The translations under genes were made by a program, and so were the position numbers. A stretch of DNA of 9,586 nucleotides from Dehalococcoidia bacterium (lineage in GTDB: Bacteria; Chloroflexota; Dehalococcoidia; JACVQG01; JAHKAY01), in the NCBI GenBank assembly GCA_030744635.1, contig JASLQE010000292.1, forward strand, positions 1 through 9,586. The letters are read 5' to 3'. Shown piece by piece: positions 1 to 6,229 of this stretch (position 1 is the stretch's first letter; each line of letters begins with the position of its first letter). Below the pieces are notes generated by a model. It saw only the letters and a program-made list of their open reading frames with translations, was not told the DNA's origin and did no database searches.

Positions 1-2
1 AG

Positions 3-53
3 CGAACCCCCCTGGGCGATGCCCAGGCATACCTGAAAGACAACGATGGTTGA
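3..53 (+). CDS. C-terminal end of an upstream gene (partial)
   Basis: Reading frame 3 is open from the window edge and ends at TGA 51-53, giving the tail RTPLGDAQAYLKDNDG. The following gene starts at ATG 46, so the two would overlap by 8 bases (ATGGTTGA), a common arrangement for co-translated genes. The fragment is too short to identify. Frame 2 is also open here but continues as an out-of-frame shadow of the next gene, so frame 3 is only the better guess. Confidence 0.4.
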   Translation, partial: RTPLGDAQAYLKDNDG

Positions 54-732
54 GCCTGGACCTGCCTCCCAGCAGCAACCGGAGCCTGAGGCACTGGCCC
101 ACCTCCGCGCCCGTCTGGAGGCTGGCACTCACTGGTACCAGGCCCTTCTGGAGGCCATTGCCCTGTGGGACTGGCCCGAGGAGGTGGTGGGTGGGCGGCA
201 CTACCGCTATCTGGTGGGGGGTGAGGCCTTTGACTGGCTGCTGCTGGCCGAGAGGCTGTGCGATGGGGTGGACGGCCTGACCCACGCCGATGGGGTGGAG
301 GCCCTGCTCTTCCACAGTCGGCCTCCGGTAGAGATGGATAGGCACCGGTTCCGCCGCCTGATAGGTCCTGCCAAGCACCAGGCCTATCTCAACTTCTTCT
401 ACGGGGTGGTGGTGGAGGAGGCCCTGGTGGGAGCGGTTGAGGAGGAGGTGCGCAAGGAGCGGCGTTGCATCAGCTTGCTGGAGGAACCGGGGCTGCTGGA
501 CGAGGTGTGCCAGCGCATCTACAGCGACTCACACGCCGCCTTGCTGGAAGGCTTCCGGCGGGAGCGGGGCTATTCCCAGGAGCCGGCCATGGGGCTGGAG
601 GAGATGAAGGAGTTCACTTACTGGCGGTTCAAGCACCGCTTGAAGCAATCAGAGCCGGATAAGGTAGCTAGCGACACCCGCAAGGGCCTGCTCTACCTCC
701 ACCGCCAGCGCGGTGGCGACCTGCGCCTCTAA
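46..732 (+). CDS. Conserved-looking hypothetical protein, 228 aa, function unknown
   Basis: I do not recognise this protein. It is rich in charged and aromatic residues and looks mostly alpha-helical and soluble. No signal peptide or membrane segment is visible. The first 15 residues are Pro/Gln/Glu-rich and probably disordered. Landmarks are a Trp/Tyr-rich stretch at about 30-56 (WDW at 41-43, RHYRYL at 51-56), a hydrophobic helix at about 61-71, a basic run DRHRFRRLIGPAKH at about 98-111, an acidic helix EEALVGAVEEEVRKERR at about 124-140, and a basic C-terminus after residue 190. No metal-binding cluster or known catalytic motif stands out. Codon use matches its neighbours and the frame is open throughout, so it is probably a real gene. 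No strong Shine-Dalgarno precedes ATG 46; coupling to the upstream gene would explain this. It converges on valS with 3 bases between stop codons. Confidence 0.75.
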   Translation: MVEPGPASQQQPEPEALAHLRARLEAGTHWYQALLEAIALWDWPEEVVGGRHYRYLVGGEAFDWLLLAERLCDGVDGLTHADGVEALLFHSRPPVEMDRHRFRRLIGPAKHQAYLNFFYGVVVEEALVGAVEEEVRKERRCISLLEEPGLLDEVCQRIYSDSHAALLEGFRRERGYSQEPAMGLEEMKEFTYWRFKHRLKQSEPDKVASDTRKGLLYLHRQRGGDLRL

Positions 733-735
733 TAC

Positions 736-3390
736 CTATGAGTCTGCCAGCAGTCCCAGGATGCGGGCGAGACGTTCCAGGCGCTCCTGCTGAGAGGACA
801 ACCGCTGCTGCTCCCTCTCCACCACCTCCTCGGGGGCTTTCGACCGGAACGACTCCCGGCCCAACAGGATCTCCAGCCGGGAGATTTCACCCCCGGCCTC
901 CGCCACCTCGCCCTCCAGCCGCTTTCGCTCCGCCGCCAGGTCCACCCCCTCCAGGGGCAGCACCACCTCGGCCCCGCTCAGCACCAGGACCACCCCGTGG
1001 GCGGGACGCTCCCTTAGTGGGGTGTCCAGCACGGTCAGGGGACGGGCATGGGACAGGGACTCCATCGCCTCCCGGTGAGCGGAGATGGAGGCGGCGTTAC
1101 CCCCGGCGTGCACCTCCGCCTCCACCCAGCGGTCCGCTCCCAAGCGCAACTCGGTGCGCATCTGTCGGATGGCCCGTACCACCTCCATCATCAGGCCCAT
1201 CTCCGCCTCGGCCCTGGTATCTGTGTCCTGGAGGCGGGCTTTGGGGTATGGGGCAATCATGATGGAGTCCGGCGGCTCCGGAAGGTAGGGCCGCAGGTGC
1301 TGCCACATCTCCTCAGTGACAAAGGGCATGAAGGGATGGAGCAGGCGCAGGCTAGTGTCCAGTGCCTCCACCATTACCGGCAGGGGAGAGGAATCCCCTC
1401 GGTGCAGTCCTTCAGCCGAAGGACGCAGCCGTAGCTTGGCCATCTCCAGGTACCAGTCGCAGAACTCCCCCCAGAAGAAATCGTGGACGGTACGCTCTGC
1501 TTCGCCAAGTTGGAACTCACTCAACAGGCGGCCCACCTCGGCGACGGTATGGGCCAGGCGGCTACGCAGCCAGCGGTCCTCCAGGGCGATGTCCCCGGTG
1601 CCGGGGCCGGGTGGTTTCTGATCAAGACTGGACAGCACCAGCCGCCCGGCGTTCCACAGCTTGTTGGCGAAGTTGCGCCCCGCCTCCAACTTCTGGTCGC
1701 TGAGGCGCGTATCGTTGCCGGGGGTGGTGCCGGTGGACAGGGCGAAGCGCAGGGCATCGCAGCCGTACCGGTCTATCAGCTTCAGGGGGTTGAGCACATT
1801 CCCCCTGACCTTGCTCATCTTATCCCCCTGCTCGTCCCGCACCAACCCGTGGAGGTAGACATGACGGAAGGGGATCTGGCCGGTGTTCTCCAGCCCCATC
1901 ATTATCATGCGGGCCACCCAGAAGAAGAGGATATCGTACCCCGTCTCCATCACCGCGGTGGGGTAGAAATAGCGCAGGTCATCCGTATCCTCGGGCCAGC
2001 CCAGGGTGGAGTGAGGCCACAGGGCGGAGCTGAACCAGGTGTCCAATACATCCGGGTCCTGATATATGTCGGTGGAGCCGCACTCCTCACACTTTTCCGG
2101 GTCATTCACGGATACGGTGAGGTGCCCGCAGCCACGGCAGTACCACACCGGGATGCGATGCCCCCACCATAGCTGGCGGCTTATGCACCAGTCCCGGATG
2201 TTCTCCAGCCAGTTGTAGTAGACCCGGGTGAAACGCTCCGGCACGATGCTTATCCGGCCCTGCTGCACCGCCTCGATGGCTCGCCGCGCGATAGTATCCA
2301 TCTGGACGAACCACTGTTGGCTGGCCCAGGGCTCTACGGCGGTGCGGCACCGCTGACAATGGCCGACGGCGTGGGCGTGGTCCTCAGTCCTTTCCAGCAG
2401 CCCCTCGGCCTCAAGCTGGTTGACCACACCCTCACGGGTCTGGTAGCGGTCCCTACCGGCGTAGGGGCCGGCGTTATCGTTAAGGGTGCCATCGGGGTTG
2501 AAGATGTTGACTATCGCCAGGCCGTGGCGCTGGCCGATTTCGAAGTCGGTGGGATCGTGGGCCGGGGTCACCTTGAGAGCGCCGGTGCCGAAGGCGGGGT
2601 CTATGGCATCATCGGCGATGATGGGGATACGGCGGTTCACCACCGGCAGCACAACCTCCCGGCCCAGCAGGTGCCGGTAGCGGCTGTCCTTGGGGCTGAC
2701 GGCAACGGCGGTGTCTCCCATCATGGTCTCCGGGCGGGTGGTGGCCACCGTGATGTGGCCTTGGCCCGCAGCGAGGGGGTAGCGGATGTGCCAGAGATGG
2801 CCCTGGGCGTCCTGGTGTTCCACTTCCAGGTCGGAGAGGGCGGTCCTGCAGCGGGGGCACCAGTTTATGATGCGCTCCCCGCGGTAGATAAGGCCCTTGT
2901 GGTATAGATTGGTGAAGGTGGTACGCACCGCCCGGCTGGGGCCGGGGTCCAGGGTGAAGTGTTCCCGGCTCCAATCACAGGAGGCCCCCAGCTTCTGGTG
3001 CTGCTGGGAGATGGCGTGGCCGTACCTCTCTACCCACTGCCACACCCGCTCCAGGAACTTCTCCCGGCTCAGGTCATGGCGGCTCAAGCCTTCTCTGGCG
3101 AGCTGCCCCTCCACTACCACTTGGGTAGCGATGCCGGCGTGGTCGGTGCCGGGCAGCCACAGGGCCGCCTCGCCCCTCATACGGTGCCAGCGGACGAGGG
3201 TGTCCTCCACCGTGGCGGTGAGGGCGTGGCCCAGGTGCAGCTCCCCGGTGACATTGGGCGGGGGCATGATGATAACAAAGGGCTGCTTGCCAGGGTCTAC
3301 CTGGGGGGTAAAGTAGCCGCCCTCCATCCAGAACTGGTACAGGCGGCCCTCAACGGTTTTAGGGTCATAAGCTTTGGGCAGGTCAGTCAT
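736..3390 (-). CDS. valS: Valine--tRNA ligase (ValRS)
   Basis: ValRS attaches valine to tRNA-Val in the cytoplasm using ATP and hydrolyses mischarged Thr-tRNA. The 884-residue length is normal for bacterial ValRS. Class I signatures are present: PPPNVTGELHLGHAL at about 43-57 with the HIGH-type HLGH at 52-55, and the KMSKS loop as KMSKV at 524-528. The editing domain shows TTRPETMMGD at about 217-226. Cys pairs at 178/181, 345/348, 418/421 and 434/437 look like zinc-binding knuckles. The anticodon-binding region begins near RNFANKLWNAGR, and the last ~70 residues form the ValRS coiled-coil arm. ATG 3390 is preceded by TGGAGCC, an adequate ribosome binding site. The gene lies 39 bases downstream of a ribbon-helix-helix gene in the same direction, so the two are probably co-transcribed. 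The leader is too short for a T-box. The only oddity is Val in place of the final Ser/Thr of the KMSKS loop. Confidence 0.98.
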   Translation of the reverse strand: MTDLPKAYDPKTVEGRLYQFWMEGGYFTPQVDPGKQPFVIIMPPPNVTGELHLGHALTATVEDTLVRWHRMRGEAALWLPGTDHAGIATQVVVEGQLAREGLSRHDLSREKFLERVWQWVERYGHAISQQHQKLGASCDWSREHFTLDPGPSRAVRTTFTNLYHKGLIYRGERIINWCPRCRTALSDLEVEHQDAQGHLWHIRYPLAAGQGHITVATTRPETMMGDTAVAVSPKDSRYRHLLGREVVLPVVNRRIPIIADDAIDPAFGTGALKVTPAHDPTDFEIGQRHGLAIVNIFNPDGTLNDNAGPYAGRDRYQTREGVVNQLEAEGLLERTEDHAHAVGHCQRCRTAVEPWASQQWFVQMDTIARRAIEAVQQGRISIVPERFTRVYYNWLENIRDWCISRQLWWGHRIPVWYCRGCGHLTVSVNDPEKCEECGSTDIYQDPDVLDTWFSSALWPHSTLGWPEDTDDLRYFYPTAVMETGYDILFFWVARMIMMGLENTGQIPFRHVYLHGLVRDEQGDKMSKVRGNVLNPLKLIDRYGCDALRFALSTGTTPGNDTRLSDQKLEAGRNFANKLWNAGRLVLSSLDQKPPGPGTGDIALEDRWLRSRLAHTVAEVGRLLSEFQLGEAERTVHDFFWGEFCDWYLEMAKLRLRPSAEGLHRGDSSPLPVMVEALDTSLRLLHPFMPFVTEEMWQHLRPYLPEPPDSIMIAPYPKARLQDTDTRAEAEMGLMMEVVRAIRQMRTELRLGADRWVEAEVHAGGNAASISAHREAMESLSHARPLTVLDTPLRERPAHGVVLVLSGAEVVLPLEGVDLAAERKRLEGEVAEAGGEISRLEILLGRESFRSKAPEEVVEREQQRLSSQQERLERLARILGLLADS

Positions 3391-3429
3391 TCGGCTCCAT
3401 TTGACAAAGTTTACATAAATCGTTTGGCA

Positions 3430-3687
3430 TTAGGACTTGGGCTGCTCCCGGCGGAACTGGTGGACAAGCTCATCCACCTCGGCATCGCTGCCTATGCCCA
3501 ACTCTCTGGCGCTCCCCTCGCCCCAGCGGTAAATCTGCCGCCACAGCTTCTGGGTCCTGATATATTGCCTCAGCGCCTCTCTCAGCACCTCGCTCCGGGA
3601 GGTGTTCTCCTCCCGGGCCATGCGCTCCAGCTCCTTAAACACATCCGGTGGCAGGGAGAGGTTCACAATCCTGGTGTCCCTGGCCAT
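3430..3687 (-). CDS. Ribbon-helix-helix (CopG/antitoxin-like) transcriptional regulator
   Basis: This 85-residue protein has the ribbon-helix-helix fold pattern. A beta strand at about 5-12 (TRIVNLSL) is followed by helix A at 13-27 (PPDVFKELERMAREE), a turn at 28-30 (NTS), and helix B at 31-43 (RSEVLREALRQYI). RHH proteins bind DNA as dimers through the paired strands. The C-terminus (WRQIYRWGEGSARELGIG, then AEVDELVHQFRRE) resembles the tail of CopG-type antitoxins that usually pair with a PIN-domain toxin. No toxin gene follows here; the next gene is valS, 39 bases on. It may be an orphan antitoxin or a stand-alone repressor. The start is well supported, with GGAGGAG a few bases before ATG 3687. 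A candidate promoter and a candidate operator-like inverted repeat lie just upstream, which would fit autoregulation (inference). Confidence 0.85.
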   Translation of the reverse strand: MARDTRIVNLSLPPDVFKELERMAREENTSRSEVLREALRQYIRTQKLWRQIYRWGEGSARELGIGSDAEVDELVHQFRREQPKS

Positions 3688-3699
3688 AGCTGCTCCTCC

Positions 3700-3719
3700 G
3701 GTAAAGGGAATTCATTACC
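3700..3719. promoter_or_regulatory. Candidate operator: inverted repeat before the RHH gene
   Basis: GGTAA at 3700-3704 and TTACC at 3715-3719 form inverted 5-base arms separated by 10 bases. They lie between the candidate -10 element and the start of the RHH gene and touch its ribosome binding site. RHH regulators often bind short inverted or direct repeats at their own promoter. The arms are short enough to occur by chance. Confidence 0.2.
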
Positions 3720-3727
3720 CACTTCAG

Positions 3728-3755
3728 GTTACAGCTTGGAGGAGGACGGTTGCAA
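3728..3755 (-). promoter_or_regulatory. Candidate promoter for the RHH gene (and valS)
   Basis: Read on the minus strand, TTGCAA (3755-3750, 4/6 to the -35 consensus) and TGTAAC (3733-3728, 4/6 to the -10) are separated by 16 bases. Transcription would begin about 30 bases before the RHH start codon. No other promoter is obvious before valS. Support is positional and by consensus only. Confidence 0.35.
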
Positions 3756-3874
3756 GAGGTGCCGGACCAGATAGGCAAGTATCACGGAGGCCAAAGAGTT
3801 GGGGTAGGATAGTGTGTACGAGAATGATTGAAATTGTTCTTATCGTTTAAGGTTCCAGCCGTTAGCAGTCTTAA
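3756..3874. other. Non-coding gap with an imperfect inverted repeat
   Basis: This stretch is AT-richer than the flanking genes and has no convincing ORF on either strand. It contains GGTAGGATAG at 3803-3812, mirrored by CTATCCTGCC at 3875-3884 (9 of 10 positions complementary), about 60 bases apart. That distance is long for an intrinsic terminator hairpin and neither arm is followed by a T-run. It could be a scar of an insertion or chance. Confidence 0.3.
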
Positions 3875-4167
3875 CTATCCTGCCTCCGGTCTTCCAACTC
3901 TGGATAGCGCTGTCAACTCGATGAATCCAATACGGATAATTTTTTTGGGGTCAGGGTCTATTATGCTGTCGTTATATAACGAAGGGTTACTATCACGCAT
4001 GGCTTGTTGGAACTCTGCTACATGCACGGGCTTTCCTGACTTGGACAGGACCTCCAATATGACAGTCTTGGCGGTTTGATAAACTTTTTGGCCCCATTCT
4101 TTATCCAGGGTACTATCATAGCGTCTGCGTTGGTTGCCATAAGAAGAAGGGGAAGGGCTGACAGGCT
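3875..4167 (-). pseudogene. Start-less ORF with a HARE-HTH-like segment (gene remnant?)
   Basis: Immediately downstream of coaBC, a minus-strand frame is open to TAG at 3875. It reads like protein: YDSTLDKEWGQKVYQTAK, then VILEVLSKSGKPVHVAEF, then ending in FIELTALSRVGRPEAG. The middle part resembles the HARE-HTH / winged-helix pattern (a helix, then 'SGKPVHVAEF') seen in restriction enzymes and some regulators; this is a by-eye match only. No ATG, GTG or TTG in this frame precedes the helical part after the coaBC stop. The only upstream ATG (4285) lies well inside coaBC and would create a 118-base overlap. ATG 4140 is in another frame that stops at 4018; one frameshift could join it to this frame. 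TTG or GTG codons farther in would give about 50-60 residue products without a ribosome binding site. The segment is AT-richer than its neighbours. It is most likely a broken or transferred fragment, though a sequencing indel is possible. Confidence 0.45.
3969..3982. repeat. 14-base perfect palindrome TCGTTATATAACGA
   Basis: The sequence equals its own reverse complement over 14 bases. It lies inside the AT-richer remnant ORF, in the codons for PSLYND. It could be a binding site for a dimeric regulator or chance in an AT-rich stretch; no role is shown by context. Confidence 0.4.
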
Positions 4168-5373
4168 CTATATGCCAGGCCTTGTTAGATAACCCACCAC
4201 GCGGTCCAGGATGCGGTGGGCCACCTCCAGCTTGGGCAGCAGGGGCAGCTCCTCCACAACGCCCTCCCGGTCCAGCAGAGTGCACCGGTTGGCATCCGTG
4301 GCGAAGCCGGAGTCGGTGGCGGTGATGTCGTTGGCGGCGATGAGGTGAAGGGATTTGGCTCGCAGCTTATCGGTGGCGTTCTTTAGGAGTTCCTGAGACT
4401 CGGCGGCGAAGCCCACCCGGATAAAGTCGCCCTGGGCCGCTTTGAGGATATCCGGAGTGCGCTCCAGTTCCAAGAGGATTCCCTGTGTATACTCTTTCTT
4501 CACCTTTTGGGTCTCCGGTTTCACGGGGCGGAAATCGGCCACGGCCGCGGCCATCACCAGGGCATGAGCGCCGGAAAGGGACAGGTCCACCGCCTCTTGC
4601 ATCTCCTGAGCGGTGCGCACGGGGACGGCCTTCACCCCTACAGGTGGGGTGAGATGGGTTGGGGCATACACCAACACCGCCTGAGCGCCCCGGTCCCGGG
4701 CGGCCTCAGCCACGGCGAAGCCCATCTTGCCTGAAGAGGGGTTGGTGAGATGGCGCACCGGGTCCAGGGGCTCCTGAGTGCCGCCTGCGGTGACCACTAT
4801 CTTCTTACTGGCCAGGTCGCCGTCACGGCCCAGCACATACCGGAGAGTATCCAGGATGGCCACAGGCTCCTCCATCCGCCCCCAGCCCTCCTTACCCGAG
4901 GCCAGCCGGCCATGGGCCGGGCCTACTACGGTGAAGCCGCGTTCCCGCAGCCGGGCCAGGTTTCCCTTGGTGGTGGGGTCCTCCCACATGCCGCCGTCCA
5001 TGGCAGGTGCCAGCAGCACCGGTGCGGTGGTGGCAAGGACGGTTAGGCTCACGGGTTCATCGGCCATCCCGGTGGCCAGTCGGGCCAGGGTGTTGGCGGT
5101 GGCCGGGGCCACCACCACGGCGTCGGCCACCCCCGCCAGGGCCACATGCTGCACCGCCAGGGGGGACTGGGCATCGAACATGTCGGTGGTCACAGGCTGT
5201 CCGGTCAGGCTGCGGAAGGTGAGGGGGGTGATGAACTCCTGGGCGGCCCGTGTCATAAGGACATACACGGTAGCCCCGCCCTGGGTCAGTTTGGAGGCCA
5301 GGTCAGCCACTTTATAGGCGGCGATACCGCCGCATACCCCCAGCACAATATTCTTGCCCTCAAGCCCTCGCAT
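4168..5373 (-). CDS. coaBC: Bifunctional phosphopantothenoylcysteine decarboxylase / phosphopantothenate--cysteine ligase
   Basis: CoaBC joins cysteine to 4'-phosphopantothenate (CoaB) and decarboxylates the product with FMN (CoaC), giving 4'-phosphopantetheine for CoA. The 401 residues match the fused family length. The N-terminal flavoprotein half shows GVCGGIAAYK at 12-21, the expected catalytic His at H76 (QHVALA), APATANTLARLATGMADE at about 89-106, and PAMDGGMW at 123-130. In the last motif Asp replaces the Asn of the classical PAMNxxMW. The loop bearing the active-site Cys in E. coli reads GRLASG (155-160), with Ser159 instead. Both variants are, to my knowledge, found in other bacterial CoaBC lineages, so activity is still likely. 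The CoaB half has VVTAGGTQEPLDPVR at 193-207, SSGKMG at 213-218, AAAVADFRP at 275-283, the KVKK lysines at 290-293 and GFAAES at 321-326. ATG 5373 lies inside the end of coaX (14-base overlap) with AGGGGG upstream, indicating translational coupling. Confidence 0.96.
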   Translation of the reverse strand: MRGLEGKNIVLGVCGGIAAYKVADLASKLTQGGATVYVLMTRAAQEFITPLTFRSLTGQPVTTDMFDAQSPLAVQHVALAGVADAVVVAPATANTLARLATGMADEPVSLTVLATTAPVLLAPAMDGGMWEDPTTKGNLARLRERGFTVVGPAHGRLASGKEGWGRMEEPVAILDTLRYVLGRDGDLASKKIVVTAGGTQEPLDPVRHLTNPSSGKMGFAVAEAARDRGAQAVLVYAPTHLTPPVGVKAVPVRTAQEMQEAVDLSLSGAHALVMAAAVADFRPVKPETQKVKKEYTQGILLELERTPDILKAAQGDFIRVGFAAESQELLKNATDKLRAKSLHLIAANDITATDSGFATDANRCTLLDREGVVEELPLLPKLEVAHRILDRVVGYLTRPGI

Positions 5374-6145
5374 CAGTTTGCCCCCTGTTCATATCGTAGA
5401 TAAGGCGTAGCCCAATCAAGGTTAGGTTGGGGTTCACCGCCTGGATAACCGGGGTCTCCTGGGCCATGATATCGGCGTAGCCTCCGGTGGCCACCGTACG
5501 GACAGTTCCCCCCATCTCCTGTGTCATGCGGGCCACGATGCCTTCCACCATTCCGATGTAGCCGAAGAAGATGCCAGACTGGATAGCGGTTATGGTGTTA
5601 CGACCTATGGAGTTCTTGGGGCGCACCGGCTCAACCTGCGGTAGTTTTGCGGTCCTGGTAAACAGGGCCTCTGCGGCGATGTTGATACCGGGGGCTATGG
5701 CACCACCCATGTAATCGCCTTCAACGGAAACGGCATCAAAGGTGGTGGCGGTACCGAAATCGATGACTATCAGTGGCCCACCGTACATGTTGTGGGCGGC
5801 TACGGAGTTCACCACCCGGTCTGCACCGACCTCACGGGGGTTATCGGTGAGCACCCGGACGCCCGTTTTTACACCGGCCTCTACCACTAAAGGTGAGATA
5901 CCGAAATAGCGGCGGCACAGGCCGGAGAATGCCAGTTCCAGATGCGGCACCACCGAACACATGATGGCCTCGTCCACCATGGACCCCTCTATTCCCGTCA
6001 TCGGAATGAGGTTCATCAGAATAGCTGCGTATTCGTCAGCGGTGCGGTGAAGGTCTGTGGCGATGCGCCAGTCCGCCTTGAGGTCATCTCCATGGAAAAT
6101 ACCGATTACGATGTTGCTATTGCCGATATCAATGGCCAGTAGCAT
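5360..6145 (-). CDS. coaX: Type III pantothenate kinase
   Basis: CoaX phosphorylates pantothenate to 4'-phosphopantothenate, the first step of CoA synthesis. Unlike type I CoaA, type III enzymes are known to resist CoA feedback and to need a monovalent cation. The 261-residue protein has the ASKHA-fold signatures: DIGNSN at 6-11 (phosphate loop with D6), NPREVGADR at 102-110 with the catalytic-base Asp at about D109, IDFGTATTFD at 128-137, GGAIAPG at 147-153, and ATGG near 219-222. The length is typical. ATG 6145 has AGAGGTGG a few bases upstream, a good ribosome binding site. Its 3' end overlaps coaBC, placing the next two steps of the pathway directly behind it. An 84-base gap separates it from the GalT-like gene, so it may be read through from acpS or have its own promoter. 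Confidence 0.96.
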   Translation of the reverse strand: MLLAIDIGNSNIVIGIFHGDDLKADWRIATDLHRTADEYAAILMNLIPMTGIEGSMVDEAIMCSVVPHLELAFSGLCRRYFGISPLVVEAGVKTGVRVLTDNPREVGADRVVNSVAAHNMYGGPLIVIDFGTATTFDAVSVEGDYMGGAIAPGINIAAEALFTRTAKLPQVEPVRPKNSIGRNTITAIQSGIFFGYIGMVEGIVARMTQEMGGTVRTVATGGYADIMAQETPVIQAVNPNLTLIGLRLIYDMNRGQTDARA

Positions 6146-6192
6146 CTTACCACCTCTGGGAAAGTATCCTCAGGCCCTTTTGCCTTGTGCCA

Positions 6193-6198
6193 AGTATA
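6193..6198 (-). promoter_or_regulatory. Possible -10 element for coaX-coaBC
   Basis: On the minus strand the 84-base gap before coaX contains TATACT, one mismatch from TATAAT, about 47 bases before the start codon. No good -35 hexamer lies at the right distance, so this is at best a weak or activator-dependent promoter. No terminator hairpin is visible in the gap. Confidence 0.25.
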
Positions 6199-6229
6199 AG
6201 GCTTCTATGGTCCATGTGGAAGTCCTGCC

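Noticed and set aside
3391..3429. T-box or other riboswitch leader for valS
   Set aside because: Only 39 bases separate valS from the preceding gene, far too short for a T-box.
3391..3687. Toxin-antitoxin pair
   Set aside because: Only the antitoxin-like half is present; the next gene is valS and no PIN, RelE or similar ORF is found on either side.
2959..3774. 271-codon + strand ORF antisense to valS and the RHH gene
   Set aside because: It mirrors two well-supported minus-strand genes, spans their intergenic gap, and shows no family motif; a GC-rich shadow.
3925..3946. T-run of seven after a small stem (ATCC/GGAT) as a + strand terminator
   Set aside because: The stem is only 4 base pairs, and no + strand gene ends just before it.
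3828..4079. 83-codon + strand ORF with a TTG start in the AT-richer patch
   Set aside because: No ribosome binding site and no recognisable fold; the opposite strand reads more like protein (helical HTH-like stretch).
4168..4285. ATG at 4285 as start of the HTH-like ORF
   Set aside because: Its first ~40 codons are Gly/Pro/Ala-rich shadow of the coaBC C-terminus and would need a 118-base overlap.
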